DNA from: Parasulfuritortus sp036391875
GTDB lineage: Bacteria > Pseudomonadota > Gammaproteobacteria > Burkholderiales > Thiobacillaceae
DNA length: 64,000 bases
Reading direction: 5' to 3'
NCBI GenBank assembly: GCA_036391875.1
Contig: DASVZA010000034.1
Location: forward strand, 1-64,000
Positions 16,689 to 23,988 of this stretch are shown here, in pieces; position 1 is the first letter of the stretch, and each line of letters begins with the position of its first letter. The notes under the pieces are model-generated. The model had not been told where the DNA came from. It did no database searches and saw only the letters and a program-made list of their open reading frames with translations. The translations under genes were made by a program, and so were the position numbers.

Positions 16689-17156
16689 ATGTTCAAGCTC
16701 AAGACCGTTTTTCTGGGTATCTGCCTGTTCGCACTGGCCGGCAGCGCCCTCGCCTTCGACCTGACCGACACCCAAGGCCATAAGCACAGCCTGGCCCAGT
16801 ACAAGGGCAAATGGGTGCTGGTCAACTTCTGGGCGACCTGGTGCCCGCCCTGCCGGGCCGAGATACCCGACCTGATCGCGCTGACCAAGAACAACTCCCG
16901 GAAGCTCGTGGTCCTCGGCATCGCCATGGACTACCAGGATCCGAAGCAGGTTTCCCGCTTCGCCCAGTCGGTCGGCATCAACTATCCGATCATCCTGGGC
17001 ACCGATGACGTGGCCGGCCAGATCGGCCAGGTGAGCGGCCTGCCCACCACCTATCTTTACAATCCGCAGGGTAAAATGGTGGCCTACAACGTCGGGGCAT
17101 TGACCCGCGATGCGGTGGAACGCTACATGGCCACGAAGGACAAGGCGGCCAGATGA
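16689..17156 (+). CDS. TlpA/ResA-like periplasmic thioredoxin
   Basis: This 155-residue exported thiol-disulfide protein has a signal peptide at residues 1-21 ending Ala-Leu-Ala. It is followed by a thioredoxin fold with the redox motif Trp-Cys-Pro-Pro-Cys near residue 54, a cis-proline segment (Gly-Leu-Pro-Thr-Thr) near residue 117, and a typical TlpA/ResA edge. It most likely reduces disulfides outside the cytoplasm, for example in cytochrome c maturation. It lies 34 bases before a second thioredoxin-fold gene, and the two may work as a pair. Confidence 0.88.
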   Translation: MFKLKTVFLGICLFALAGSALAFDLTDTQGHKHSLAQYKGKWVLVNFWATWCPPCRAEIPDLIALTKNNSRKLVVLGIAMDYQDPKQVSRFAQSVGINYPIILGTDDVAGQIGQVSGLPTTYLYNPQGKMVAYNVGALTRDAVERYMATKDKAAR

Positions 17157-17190
17157 ACCGTGCGGGGGATGAGTGAAGAGGAGAACGATC

Positions 17191-17706
17191 ATGCGTTGGC
17201 TGCTACTGCTTATGGCTTTCCTGGCCGTCCCGGCCCTGGCGGAGACCCGCAACGCAGATGAATACTTCTTCCAACCCAAGCTGGGCGACCTGAAAGGCGA
17301 CCTGAGCGACCTGCGCAAGGACGGCAAGACCGGCATCCTGCTGATGTTCGAGATGGACGACTGCCCGTTCTGCGAGCGCATGAAGAACACCGTGCTCAAC
17401 CAGAGCCAGGTGCAGGACTATTTCCGCCAGCACTTCATCATCTACCCGATGGACACCCGGGGCGATGTCGCCCTGACCGACTTCCAGGGCAAGAACACCA
17501 CCGAGAAGGCCTTCTCGCTCGAGCAGCGGGCCCGGGCCACGCCCACCTTCATCTTCTATGACGCCAACGGCAAGGAAATGGCGCGCTTCACCGGCATCAC
17601 CCAGACGGTGGGCGAGTTCATGCAGCTGGGCCATTACGTGGTGGAAGGCGCCTACAAGAAAGAGCCCTTCAACGTCTACAAGAAACAGGCCCCGGCCGCC
17701 CAATAG
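17191..17706 (+). CDS. SoxW-like exported thioredoxin-fold protein
   Basis: This 171-residue exported protein has a signal peptide (residues 1-16, Leu-rich, ending Ala-Leu-Ala) and a thioredoxin-like domain. The redox site is Asp-Asp-Cys-Pro-Phe-Cys-Glu-Arg-Met near residue 55. The cis-proline segment is Ala-Thr-Pro-Thr-Phe. This Cys-Pro-Phe-Cys type is seen in SoxW and related thioredoxins that keep periplasmic sulfur-oxidation or cytochrome proteins reduced. I chose the ATG at 17191, 7 bases after AGAGGAG, rather than an in-frame GTG 18 bases earlier. It stops 3 bases before a TolC-family gene. Confidence 0.82.
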   Translation: MRWLLLLMAFLAVPALAETRNADEYFFQPKLGDLKGDLSDLRKDGKTGILLMFEMDDCPFCERMKNTVLNQSQVQDYFRQHFIIYPMDTRGDVALTDFQGKNTTEKAFSLEQRARATPTFIFYDANGKEMARFTGITQTVGEFMQLGHYVVEGAYKKEPFNVYKKQAPAAQ

Positions 17707-17709
17707 CCC

Positions 17710-18996
17710 ATGCGTGGACTGTGGTTTATCTGGGGCCTGGTCTTCGCCCTGCCGACCTGCGCAGCCGACGCGCCGCTCACCCTGGCCCAGGTCCTGGCCT
17801 ATGCCGACCGGCCCCATCCCGATCTCGACGCGGCCCAGGCCCAGACCGACCTGGCCCGGGCCGGCCAGCTCCTGGCCGACAGCCAGAAGGACTTCCGCGT
17901 CACCCTGACGGCCGGACTTGGAACGGGCCATAACGCGTTGGCCGACGGTTATGCCGCCGACAACTACGCCAGCCTGGATGCCCGCAAGCTGCTCTGGGAC
18001 GGCGGCCGTACCGGCCTCGCCAGCGAGGCGGCCGGCCTGGAAACGGAGGGCCGCAGTGAACAATACCTGGACGTCCTCGCCCAGCGCCGCCTGGCCCTGA
18101 TGACCCGCTTCTTCGACGTGCTGCTGACCGACATGCGCTACGCGGTCGACAGCGAACTCTCGGCCGTGGCCTACGTCAACTACGACAATGGCAAGGACCG
18201 GCGGGAAGTCGGCGGGCTGTCCAGCGCGGCCCTGGCCGAACTGGAAGCCCGCTACCAGGACGTCCGCCTGAAGCGCCAGGACGACCTGCGCCAGGCCCGG
18301 ATCAAACGTGCCCTGCTGGCCAACGCGATGAACCGCCCCGGCCAACTGGCCTCCGAACTGGCCGAGCCGGACCTCAAGGACAACGACCGGCCTCTGCCCG
18401 AGCTGAACGACCTGATGGCCACCATGGAAGCGAGCAACCCCCGGCTGCTGGCCCAGAAGAAACTGCTGGCCGCCGCCCAGAAACGGCTCGAGGCACAGCG
18501 GGAGAGCGACCGTCCCAGCCTGGAACTCCAAGCCGGCACGGCAACCTATAGCCGTGACACCCTGACCCGGGACAACCTCCATATCGGCGTCAACCTGACT
18601 TGGCCGATCTACCAGGGTCGCCAGGACGATGCCCGGATCGCCCAGGAACAGGCCCGCTTCCAACTGCTCCAGGCCCAGTACGAGAACATGCGCCTCGATC
18701 TGCAACAGGCCGTGCGCGACACCTACGAGGACATCGACTACCTGCGCAATTCCGCCCGCCAGGCGGCCGCGGTCAACGCCAACTACCGCGACCAGAGCCT
18801 GGAGCGGGCCCGGGCCGAATACGAACTGGAACTGAAGACCAACCTGGGCACCAGCATGGCCGACATCCAGGCGGCCCGGTTGCGGCGCAAGACGGTGGAC
18901 TACCAACTGGCCCTGGCCTGGGAAAAACTCGATGGCCTGTTGGGCCGGCCGGTGGCCACGGTCAAGCCCGCGCACAAGACGGAGGAAACGAAATGA
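17710..18996 (+). CDS. TolC-family outer membrane efflux protein
   Basis: This 428-residue outer-membrane factor has a signal peptide (about residues 1-19, ending Thr-Cys-Ala-Ala). Two tandem coiled-coil repeats of the OEP fold are visible as long Gln/Ala/Glu/Arg-rich helices. It would form the trimeric exit duct of an export system. It is coupled to the adaptor gene downstream by an ATGA overlap. No inner-membrane pump gene lies beside the pair, so the transported substrate is unknown. Confidence 0.88.
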   Translation: MRGLWFIWGLVFALPTCAADAPLTLAQVLAYADRPHPDLDAAQAQTDLARAGQLLADSQKDFRVTLTAGLGTGHNALADGYAADNYASLDARKLLWDGGRTGLASEAAGLETEGRSEQYLDVLAQRRLALMTRFFDVLLTDMRYAVDSELSAVAYVNYDNGKDRREVGGLSSAALAELEARYQDVRLKRQDDLRQARIKRALLANAMNRPGQLASELAEPDLKDNDRPLPELNDLMATMEASNPRLLAQKKLLAAAQKRLEAQRESDRPSLELQAGTATYSRDTLTRDNLHIGVNLTWPIYQGRQDDARIAQEQARFQLLQAQYENMRLDLQQAVRDTYEDIDYLRNSARQAAAVNANYRDQSLERARAEYELELKTNLGTSMADIQAARLRRKTVDYQLALAWEKLDGLLGRPVATVKPAHKTEETK

Positions 18997-19724
18997 GGCT
19001 GCTCGCCGTTGCATTGCTGCTCGCCGCCCTGCCGGTCCGGGCGGCCGACCTGCCCGCCCAACTCAACTGGTACGAACGGGTCGAACTGTCCACCCCGGTC
19101 TCCGGCGTGGTGGCCAGCGTCAACGTCCAGCCGGGCCAGACCGTGCCCAAGGGCGCGCTCCTGCTCAGCCTGGACCCGACCCTGTTCAAGGCCAACCTGG
19201 CCGAGGCCCAGGCCGACGCCACCCGCCAGGACGAGGAACTGGCCGACTCCCAGAAGGAGCTGAACCGGGCCAACGAGTTGTATGCCCGCACCGTGTCCTC
19301 GACCACCGAGCTGGACGCCTCCAAGCTGCGCCACGCCAAGGCCGCCGCCCTGCTGAACGCCGCCCGGGCCCGCACCGACAAGGCCAGGCGCCTGCTGGCC
19401 GAAAGCGAGATCCACGCGCCGTACACGGCCCTGATCCTGGACCGCCAGGCCCAGCCGGGCATGGTCGTCTCGGCCCAGTACCAGCCGCCGGCCCTGATCA
19501 CCGTCGCCCGGGCCGACCAGATCCTGGCCCGGGCCGGACTGACGGCTGCCCAGGCCGCCGGCATCAAACCCGGCGCGCGCCTGGAGGTCTCGGCCGGCGG
19601 CAAGACCCTGGCCGGCAAGGTGGTCGCCCTCCGCGCCGGCGCCGACGGCCGCTACCAGATCGACGTCGCCATTCCCCGCGGCGGCCTGCTGGCCGGCATG
19701 ACCGCCAACATTCGCCTGCCCTGA
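18993..19724 (+). CDS. Periplasmic adaptor (HlyD/RND-type membrane fusion protein)
   Basis: This 243-residue adaptor has a cleavable signal peptide (residues 1-18, ending Val-Arg-Ala). It is followed by a lipoyl/barrel half, with Thr-Pro-Val-Ser-Gly-Val-Val and Gly-Gln-Thr-Val-Pro-Lys-Gly. A coiled-coil hairpin spans about residues 70-135, and the second barrel half carries Ile-His-Ala-Pro-Tyr-Thr-Ala. It is short for the family because little follows the beta-barrel domain. Its ATG overlaps the tolC-like stop codon. It should bridge that duct to an inner-membrane pump that is not encoded nearby. Confidence 0.85.
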   Translation: MRLLAVALLLAALPVRAADLPAQLNWYERVELSTPVSGVVASVNVQPGQTVPKGALLLSLDPTLFKANLAEAQADATRQDEELADSQKELNRANELYARTVSSTTELDASKLRHAKAAALLNAARARTDKARRLLAESEIHAPYTALILDRQAQPGMVVSAQYQPPALITVARADQILARAGLTAAQAAGIKPGARLEVSAGGKTLAGKVVALRAGADGRYQIDVAIPRGGLLAGMTANIRLP

Positions 19725-19743
19725 CGCGGCCGGCCTGCATGGG

Positions 19744-20997
19744 ATGCCCGAAATGCCCCTGCGCGCCCTGCTGCTCGACTTCAACTCCTACTTCGCCTCG
19801 GTAGAACAGCAACTCCGGCCGGAGTTGCGCGGCCGACCGATCGGCATCCTGCCGGTGGTCGCCGAGACCACCTGCTGCATCGCCGCCAGCTACCAGGCCA
19901 AGCGTTTCGGCGTCCGCACCGGCACCCTGGTCGCCGATGCCCGCCAGCTCTGCCCGGACATCGTCTTCGTCCAGGCCCGGCCCCGGCTCTACGTCGAGAT
20001 GCACCACCGCCTGATGGCCATCGTCGACAGCGTGATCGCCGTGAGCGAGGTCCTGTCGATCGACGAGGTCGCCTGCGACCTGACCGGCAGCTGGCAGCAG
20101 GAGGAGGTGATCCGCAAGCGTGCCCTGGAGGTCAAGGCGCGGATCAGGGACGAGGTCGGCGAATGCCTGACCTGCTCGATCGGCATCGGCCCCAACCGCT
20201 TCCTGGCCAAGACCGCTTCCAACATGGAGAAGCCGGACGGCCTCACCGTCATCCACGAGCACGATCTGCCCGACATACTCCACCGCCTGAAGCTGGACGA
20301 CCTGACCGGCATCGGCCGGGCCACCCTGGAGCGGCTCAACCGGTTCGGCATCTACAGCGTGGAGGCGCTCTGCCAGGCCAGCCGGGAACAGTTGCGCCGG
20401 GTCTGGGGCGGGGTCGAGGGCGAGCGATTCTACGACCGCCTGCGCGGCCTGGAAGTCGCCCTGCCGCCCAGCCGGCGCGGCAGCATCAGCCATTCCCACG
20501 TCCTGCCGCCCCATCTGCGCCACGTCACCGGCGCCTGGTCGGTGCTGTCCAAGCTGACCCAGAAGGCGGCCCTGCGCCTGCGTGCTGAAGGCTATCTGGC
20601 CGGCCGCCTCTCCATCCGCATCTCCTGGCGCCGGCGCGAACCCTGGGAGCAGACCGCCAGCTTCGCCCCCATGTCGGACACCCTGGGCTTTCTGCGCATC
20701 CTGGAAGAACTGTGGGCGGAACGGCCCAGCCACGGCGAGCCGGTCAAGGTCGGCATGGTCCTGTCCGAACTCAGTCCGGCCGAGCAGGAGACCCTGCCGC
20801 TGTTCGGCGACGCCATCCACCACCCCGGCCTGGACACCGCCTTCGACAAGGTCAGGCTGAAATACGGCAACGACGCGCTCTACTTCGGCGGCGCCTTCCT
20901 GGCCGCCCACGAGGACTCCATGCGGATCGCCTTCAACCACATCCCCGACCTGGTACTGGAGTCGGACGAAAAAGACGGCAAGAAGCCGGTCCGGTAA
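19744..20997 (+). CDS. dinB: Y-family DNA polymerase (Pol IV/DinB-like)
   Basis: This 417-residue translesion polymerase retains the catalytic acidic residues: Asp in Leu-Leu-Leu-Asp-Phe-Asn-Ser-Tyr-Phe near residue 12, and the Ser-Ile-Asp-Glu pair near residue 107. It is therefore not an inactive ImuB. A helix-hairpin-helix segment (Leu-Thr-Gly-Ile-Gly-Arg-Ala) and a little-finger domain follow. The stretch Gln-Glu-Thr-Leu-Pro-Leu-Phe near residue 350 resembles a sliding-clamp binding motif. It is about 60 residues longer than E. coli Pol IV. The start is uncertain: in-frame ATGs at 19744 and 19753 both lack a good ribosome site. No LexA-type box was recognised upstream. Confidence 0.88.
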   Translation: MPEMPLRALLLDFNSYFASVEQQLRPELRGRPIGILPVVAETTCCIAASYQAKRFGVRTGTLVADARQLCPDIVFVQARPRLYVEMHHRLMAIVDSVIAVSEVLSIDEVACDLTGSWQQEEVIRKRALEVKARIRDEVGECLTCSIGIGPNRFLAKTASNMEKPDGLTVIHEHDLPDILHRLKLDDLTGIGRATLERLNRFGIYSVEALCQASREQLRRVWGGVEGERFYDRLRGLEVALPPSRRGSISHSHVLPPHLRHVTGAWSVLSKLTQKAALRLRAEGYLAGRLSIRISWRRREPWEQTASFAPMSDTLGFLRILEELWAERPSHGEPVKVGMVLSELSPAEQETLPLFGDAIHHPGLDTAFDKVRLKYGNDALYFGGAFLAAHEDSMRIAFNHIPDLVLESDEKDGKKPVR

Positions 20998-21007
20998 TTT
21001 TCGGTCG

Positions 21008-21850
21008 TCAGTGCGCGCCCGGCCGAAACAGCCGCCTCGCCCCCGCCGACAGTACCGGCACGGCCAGCCGCTGCAGTTGCGGGTTCAGCGCCAGCGGCTT
21101 GAGCAGCATGGTCGCGGCCATGCCGTAGGGATAGTAGGCCCGCATCCGTTCGTTGACGCGCTGCCGATAGGCGCGATAAGCCGTCTCGGTGTCGTTGTCG
21201 TGCCCGGCCACGTGGTGGACGCTGCGGAAGGCATGCCAGGCGTCCTCGTCGTCGATTTCCGAGACGCGCCCCCACAAGGCGCGGACGACCTGTACCCGGC
21301 CCAGGCCTTCGTCGGCGCGGTAGCGTTTGAAATGGCGGAAGAAATAACTGTAGTGACTGACTTCGTCGGTCCGGATCAGGTCCGTCAGCCGGCGCAGCAC
21401 CGGCTCGTCGGTCAGGTCGCGAATCATGGTGTAGATGGTGGCGGTGCCGGTTTCCACCACGCAGCGCGCGGCCAGTTCCAGGCCGCGGGTCGGCCCGAGC
21501 AGATCCGATCTGCACAACGGCGCATAGGCGCGGTAGAAGTCCGCATAGGCGCGGGCCCAGTCGAACTCCGGCCAGACCGCCTCGACATAACGGCGCAAGG
21601 CGACGCCATGCTGCAGTTCCTGCAGTTGCCATTCGTCCTGCAGCCAATCGGTCACCGCCTGGTCGCCTTGGTAGTATTCGATCAGACTGCGGGTGTACAA
21701 GTCGCTGGTGATCTCGATGAACGATGCGCCGGTCAGGAAATAAAACAGGTCGATGTCGTCGATCACCCGGCTCCGGTCGACCTGCCCGAACGGCAAATCG
21801 TCGACCAGCCAGCGCAGCGCACCTCCCGAAGAATTGCTATGGATTGCCAT
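21008..21850 (-). CDS. Ferritin-like / acyl-ACP-desaturase-like diiron protein
   Basis: This 280-residue soluble helical protein carries two carboxylate-His pairs of a ferritin-like diiron centre: Glu-Trp-Gln-Leu-Gln-Glu-Leu-Gln-His near residue 75, and Asp-Glu-Val-Ser-His near residue 170. Additional Glu residues lie in Phe-Ile-Glu-Ile-Thr and Val-Val-Glu-Thr-Gly. The spacing resembles type 2 (acyl-ACP) desaturases and ferritin-like oxidases, but the substrate is unknown. The ATG at 21850 follows GGGAGG by 5 bases and is preferred to a GTG two codons upstream. The gene converges on the polymerase gene, with 10 bases between the stop codons. Confidence 0.7.
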   Translation of the reverse strand: MAIHSNSSGGALRWLVDDLPFGQVDRSRVIDDIDLFYFLTGASFIEITSDLYTRSLIEYYQGDQAVTDWLQDEWQLQELQHGVALRRYVEAVWPEFDWARAYADFYRAYAPLCRSDLLGPTRGLELAARCVVETGTATIYTMIRDLTDEPVLRRLTDLIRTDEVSHYSYFFRHFKRYRADEGLGRVQVVRALWGRVSEIDDEDAWHAFRSVHHVAGHDNDTETAYRAYRQRVNERMRAYYPYGMAATMLLKPLALNPQLQRLAVPVLSAGARRLFRPGAH

Positions 21851-22159
21851 GGCCACCTCCCTGTAGGGATCTGCTCGAATACGGCGAAAACCTGCCCGAT
21901 AACGGGCTTGAGCCTCGAATCTTGAGACAAATCAGTTACAGAATAGACGCCGGCACATGGAAAAGATTCAGCCGGGGGGATAATGCATAAATTAAAACAG
22001 TGGCCTGTTAAAACAAGGCAAGTCAGCTCAAGCTTTTCAAGCACATTGAACTCATTGAAAACTTGCCGTTCAAACCCATATATAAGCCGACGGCATGGTC
22101 CGGCAAAACAACCATCGGAGAGACCTTGAGCAACCAGACGGCCCCGAAAGGAGCGAATA
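21851..22159. other. Divergent intergenic region, AT-rich
   Basis: About 300 bases without a supported gene between the divergent ferritin-like gene and the small reading frame at 22160. The middle (about 21925-22090) is much AT-richer than its surroundings. It contains two short perfect inverted repeats: GCCCG-ATAA-CGGGC at 21894-21907 and AACAG-TGGC-CTGTT at 21996-22009. It also holds one candidate sigma-70 promoter, listed separately. I see no RNA gene in it. Confidence 0.6.
22055..22084 (+). promoter_or_regulatory. Candidate sigma-70 promoter
   Basis: TTGAAA at 22055-22060 and TATATA at 22079-22084 are separated by 18 bases, in an AT-rich stretch about 75 bases before the first ribosome site of the isochorismatase-fold operon. 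It is recognised by pattern only. Confidence 0.45.
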
Positions 22160-22234
22160 ATGGCATTGCATCATCGTGTGACCGGCGCGCAAGCTAGCCG
22201 CCGGCAAAGCGCAACGTGGAACCAACCGTTTTGA
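22160..22234 (+). CDS. Possible 24-residue leader peptide
   Basis: An ATG preceded by a good ribosome site (AAGGAGCG, 5 bases spacing) opens a 24-codon frame rich in Arg, Gln and His. The frame ends inside the following gene, 19 bases past that gene's GTG. The next gene lacks its own clear ribosome site, so the short frame may couple translation to it. Alternatively, a frame error in the sequence could hide an N-terminal extension of the isochorismatase-fold protein. There is no sequence-family support. Confidence 0.35.
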   Translation: MALHHRVTGAQASRRQSATWNQPF

Positions 22235-22812
22235 CCGAACCGACTCTCGATGCGTCGAAGACGGCCTTGGTCGTCATCGACCTGCAACGCAACATCGTCG
22301 AATATCCCACGGCCCCCCATCCGGCCGCCGCCGTGGTGCAACGCAGTGCGGGACTGCTGGCCGCCGCCCGCCGTGCCGGCATCCTGCCCATACTGGTCCA
22401 CGTCGGCGGCGCGCCCGATCACGCCGATCGGCTGCTGCAAAGCGCCGACCGGCCGACGCCGCCCCGGCCCGGCAGTTCCGATTTCACGCCTGAAATCGCC
22501 CCGCAGGACGGCGATGTCGTCATCTTCAAGCGCCAATGGGGCGCCTTCTACGGCACCGATCTGGATCTGCAGTTGCGCCGGCGCCGGATCGACACGCTCA
22601 TCCTGTGCGGCATCGCCACCGAACGCGGCGTCGAAAGCACGGCCCGCGACGCCTACGAGCGCAATTACCGCCAATTCCTGGTCGAAGACGCCATGAGCGG
22701 CCTCGACGAACTCAGCCACCGAAACGCCATCGAGCGGACTTTTCCGCGCATCGGCCACGTCCGCCGGACCGACCAGATGCTGGCCATGATGGCCCCACCA
22801 ACTCAACCATGA
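22216..22812 (+). CDS. Isochorismatase-fold hydrolase, nucleophile Cys replaced by Gly
   Basis: This 198-residue protein has the isochorismatase/cysteine hydrolase fold. Asp22 (Val-Val-Ile-Asp-Leu-Gln) and Lys105 (Ile-Phe-Lys-Arg-Gln) of the usual triad are present. The nucleophile position in Gly-Ile-Ala-Thr-Glu-Arg-Gly-Val-Glu-Ser-Thr is Gly138 instead of Cys. Nicotinamidase-type amide hydrolysis is therefore unlikely. True isochorismatases such as PhzD also lack the Cys, so vinyl-ether hydrolysis remains possible. The start is a GTG without a clear ribosome site inside a short upstream frame. Its TGA overlaps the ATG of the next gene, so the pair is coupled. Confidence 0.82.
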   Translation: MEPTVLTEPTLDASKTALVVIDLQRNIVEYPTAPHPAAAVVQRSAGLLAAARRAGILPILVHVGGAPDHADRLLQSADRPTPPRPGSSDFTPEIAPQDGDVVIFKRQWGAFYGTDLDLQLRRRRIDTLILCGIATERGVESTARDAYERNYRQFLVEDAMSGLDELSHRNAIERTFPRIGHVRRTDQMLAMMAPPTQP

Positions 22813-23222
22813 ACCTCGCCATGCTCGACTCCATCCTCAATCTCAAGACTGGAAACACGCTCATCGTCGGCGCCGTCGGCACGAGCAAGACGGTACTGCT
22901 CAATTCGCTCTACCATACCTCCCGGATCGTCCTGGACGGCCTGCCCTCGCTCCATCTCTCGTCGGCCTCCATCCACGGCATCCTGGCTTCAGGCCTGGCC
23001 GTGATCACGGTCAACGCCATGGCCCAGTTGGGCAACGAGGACACCTCGCTGCTGAACCGCATCTCGAACTTCGTCTTCTTCCGCATCACGAACCCGGACG
23101 AGGCCGAGATCGCCGCATCGCTATCGAATCTGAAACCGGACCTGTTCATGTCCCTGCCCGAGTCGTCGGCCATCGTCTGCGACCGCTCCGGCCACATCGA
23201 GGCGATCACGGTCAAACCGTGA
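22809..23222 (+). CDS. Small P-loop-like protein, resembles a shortened VirB4/HerA-type ATPase
   Basis: I do not recognise this 137-residue protein with certainty. Residues 21-28 (Gly-Ala-Val-Gly-Thr-Ser-Lys-Thr) look like a Walker A loop with Ser in place of the usual Gly before Lys. The C-terminal half reads like the end of VirB4/TraG/HerA-type ATPases: Phe-Phe-Arg-Ile-Thr-Asn-Pro-Asp-Glu-Ala-Glu, then Ser-Leu-Pro-Glu-Ser-Ser-Ala-Ile-Val and Val-Lys-Pro. The large middle part with Walker B is absent. It starts by ATGA overlap inside the isochorismatase-fold gene. It could be a relic or a trimmed functional partner. The similarity is from memory of family patterns, not from a search. Confidence 0.5.
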   Translation: MNLAMLDSILNLKTGNTLIVGAVGTSKTVLLNSLYHTSRIVLDGLPSLHLSSASIHGILASGLAVITVNAMAQLGNEDTSLLNRISNFVFFRITNPDEAEIAASLSNLKPDLFMSLPESSAIVCDRSGHIEAITVKP

Positions 23223-23358
23223 TCGCCCGCTGGTCCGGCGGAAGACGGCTCTAAGCGGTGCGTCCTCGGCCGGCGATCCCGCCGGTCCGGCGGCAAACGG
23301 CATGTGCCGAATCCGGCACTGTGGCATAGTGGCCGCCTGCATCGACAAGCGCACGGAC

Positions 23359-23988
23359 ATGCCCCTGAAACGCGAAACCTATCTGCTGCCCGGCCTGCTG
23401 ATCCTGGCCGGTCTGCTGGCCATTTCCGGCTGGCAGCCCTACGACCGGCCGACCTGGCTGCTGGAAGTGTCCCCGATCCTGATCGCCCTGCCGATCATGA
23501 TCGGCAGCTACCACCGCTTTCCGCTGACCGACCTGCTCTATCTATGCATCTTTCTCCACGCAGTGGTGCTGATGGTCGGCGGCGCCTACACCTACGCCCG
23601 AGTGCCACTTGGTTTCTGGATCGCCGACCTGCTCGACGTGCAGCGCAACCCATACGACAAGATCGGCCACTTCTTCCAGGGCTTCGTCCCGGCCCTGGCT
23701 GCGCGCGAAATCCTGATCCGCGGTCGCCATGTCACCGGCCGGCGCATGCTGGCATTCGTCGTGCTCTGCATCGCCCTGGCCATCAGCGCCGCCTATGAAC
23801 TGATCGAGTGGGGCGCGGCGCTCGCCCTGGGCCAGGGTGCGGACGAATTCCTGGCCACCCAGGGCGATCCCTGGGACACCCAGTCGGACATGCTGTTCGC
23901 CCTGATCGGCGCCGGCGTCGCGCTGCTCGCCCTGTCGCGCCTGCACGATGCCCAGATCCGGCGCCTGGAAGGGAAACCCGATGCATGA
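23359..23988 (+). CDS. yjdF: YjdF-like inner membrane protein (DUF2238)
   Basis: This 209-residue polytopic membrane protein has about six hydrophobic segments. It shows the DUF2238 signature Asn-Pro-Tyr-Asp-Lys-Ile-Gly-His-Phe-Phe-Gln-Gly near residue 98, Glu-Leu-Ile-Glu-Trp near residue 146, and Gly-Asp-Pro-Trp-Asp-Thr-Gln-Ser-Asp-Met near residue 168. The conserved His, Glu and Asp residues face a common side in the family, whose function is unknown. I chose the ATG at 23359, which gives a normal positive-inside N-terminus; the frame stays open 57 bases further upstream. Its end overlaps mutY by 8 bases. Confidence 0.85.
   Translation: MPLKRETYLLPGLLILAGLLAISGWQPYDRPTWLLEVSPILIALPIMIGSYHRFPLTDLLYLCIFLHAVVLMVGGAYTYARVPLGFWIADLLDVQRNPYDKIGHFFQGFVPALAAREILIRGRHVTGRRMLAFVVLCIALAISAAYELIEWGAALALGQGADEFLATQGDPWDTQSDMLFALIGAGVALLALSRLHDAQIRRLEGKPDA

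Noticed and set aside
21008..21850. Bacterioferritin or ribonucleotide reductase small subunit
   Set aside because: Length and spacing of the Glu/His pairs differ; the pattern is closer to ferritin-like oxidases and acyl-ACP desaturases.
22216..23222. Isochorismatase-fold plus ATPase-like pair as a phage defence system
   Set aside because: NADase-type or helicase partners of known systems are not present and nothing around looks like a defence island; kept only as an unexplained pair.
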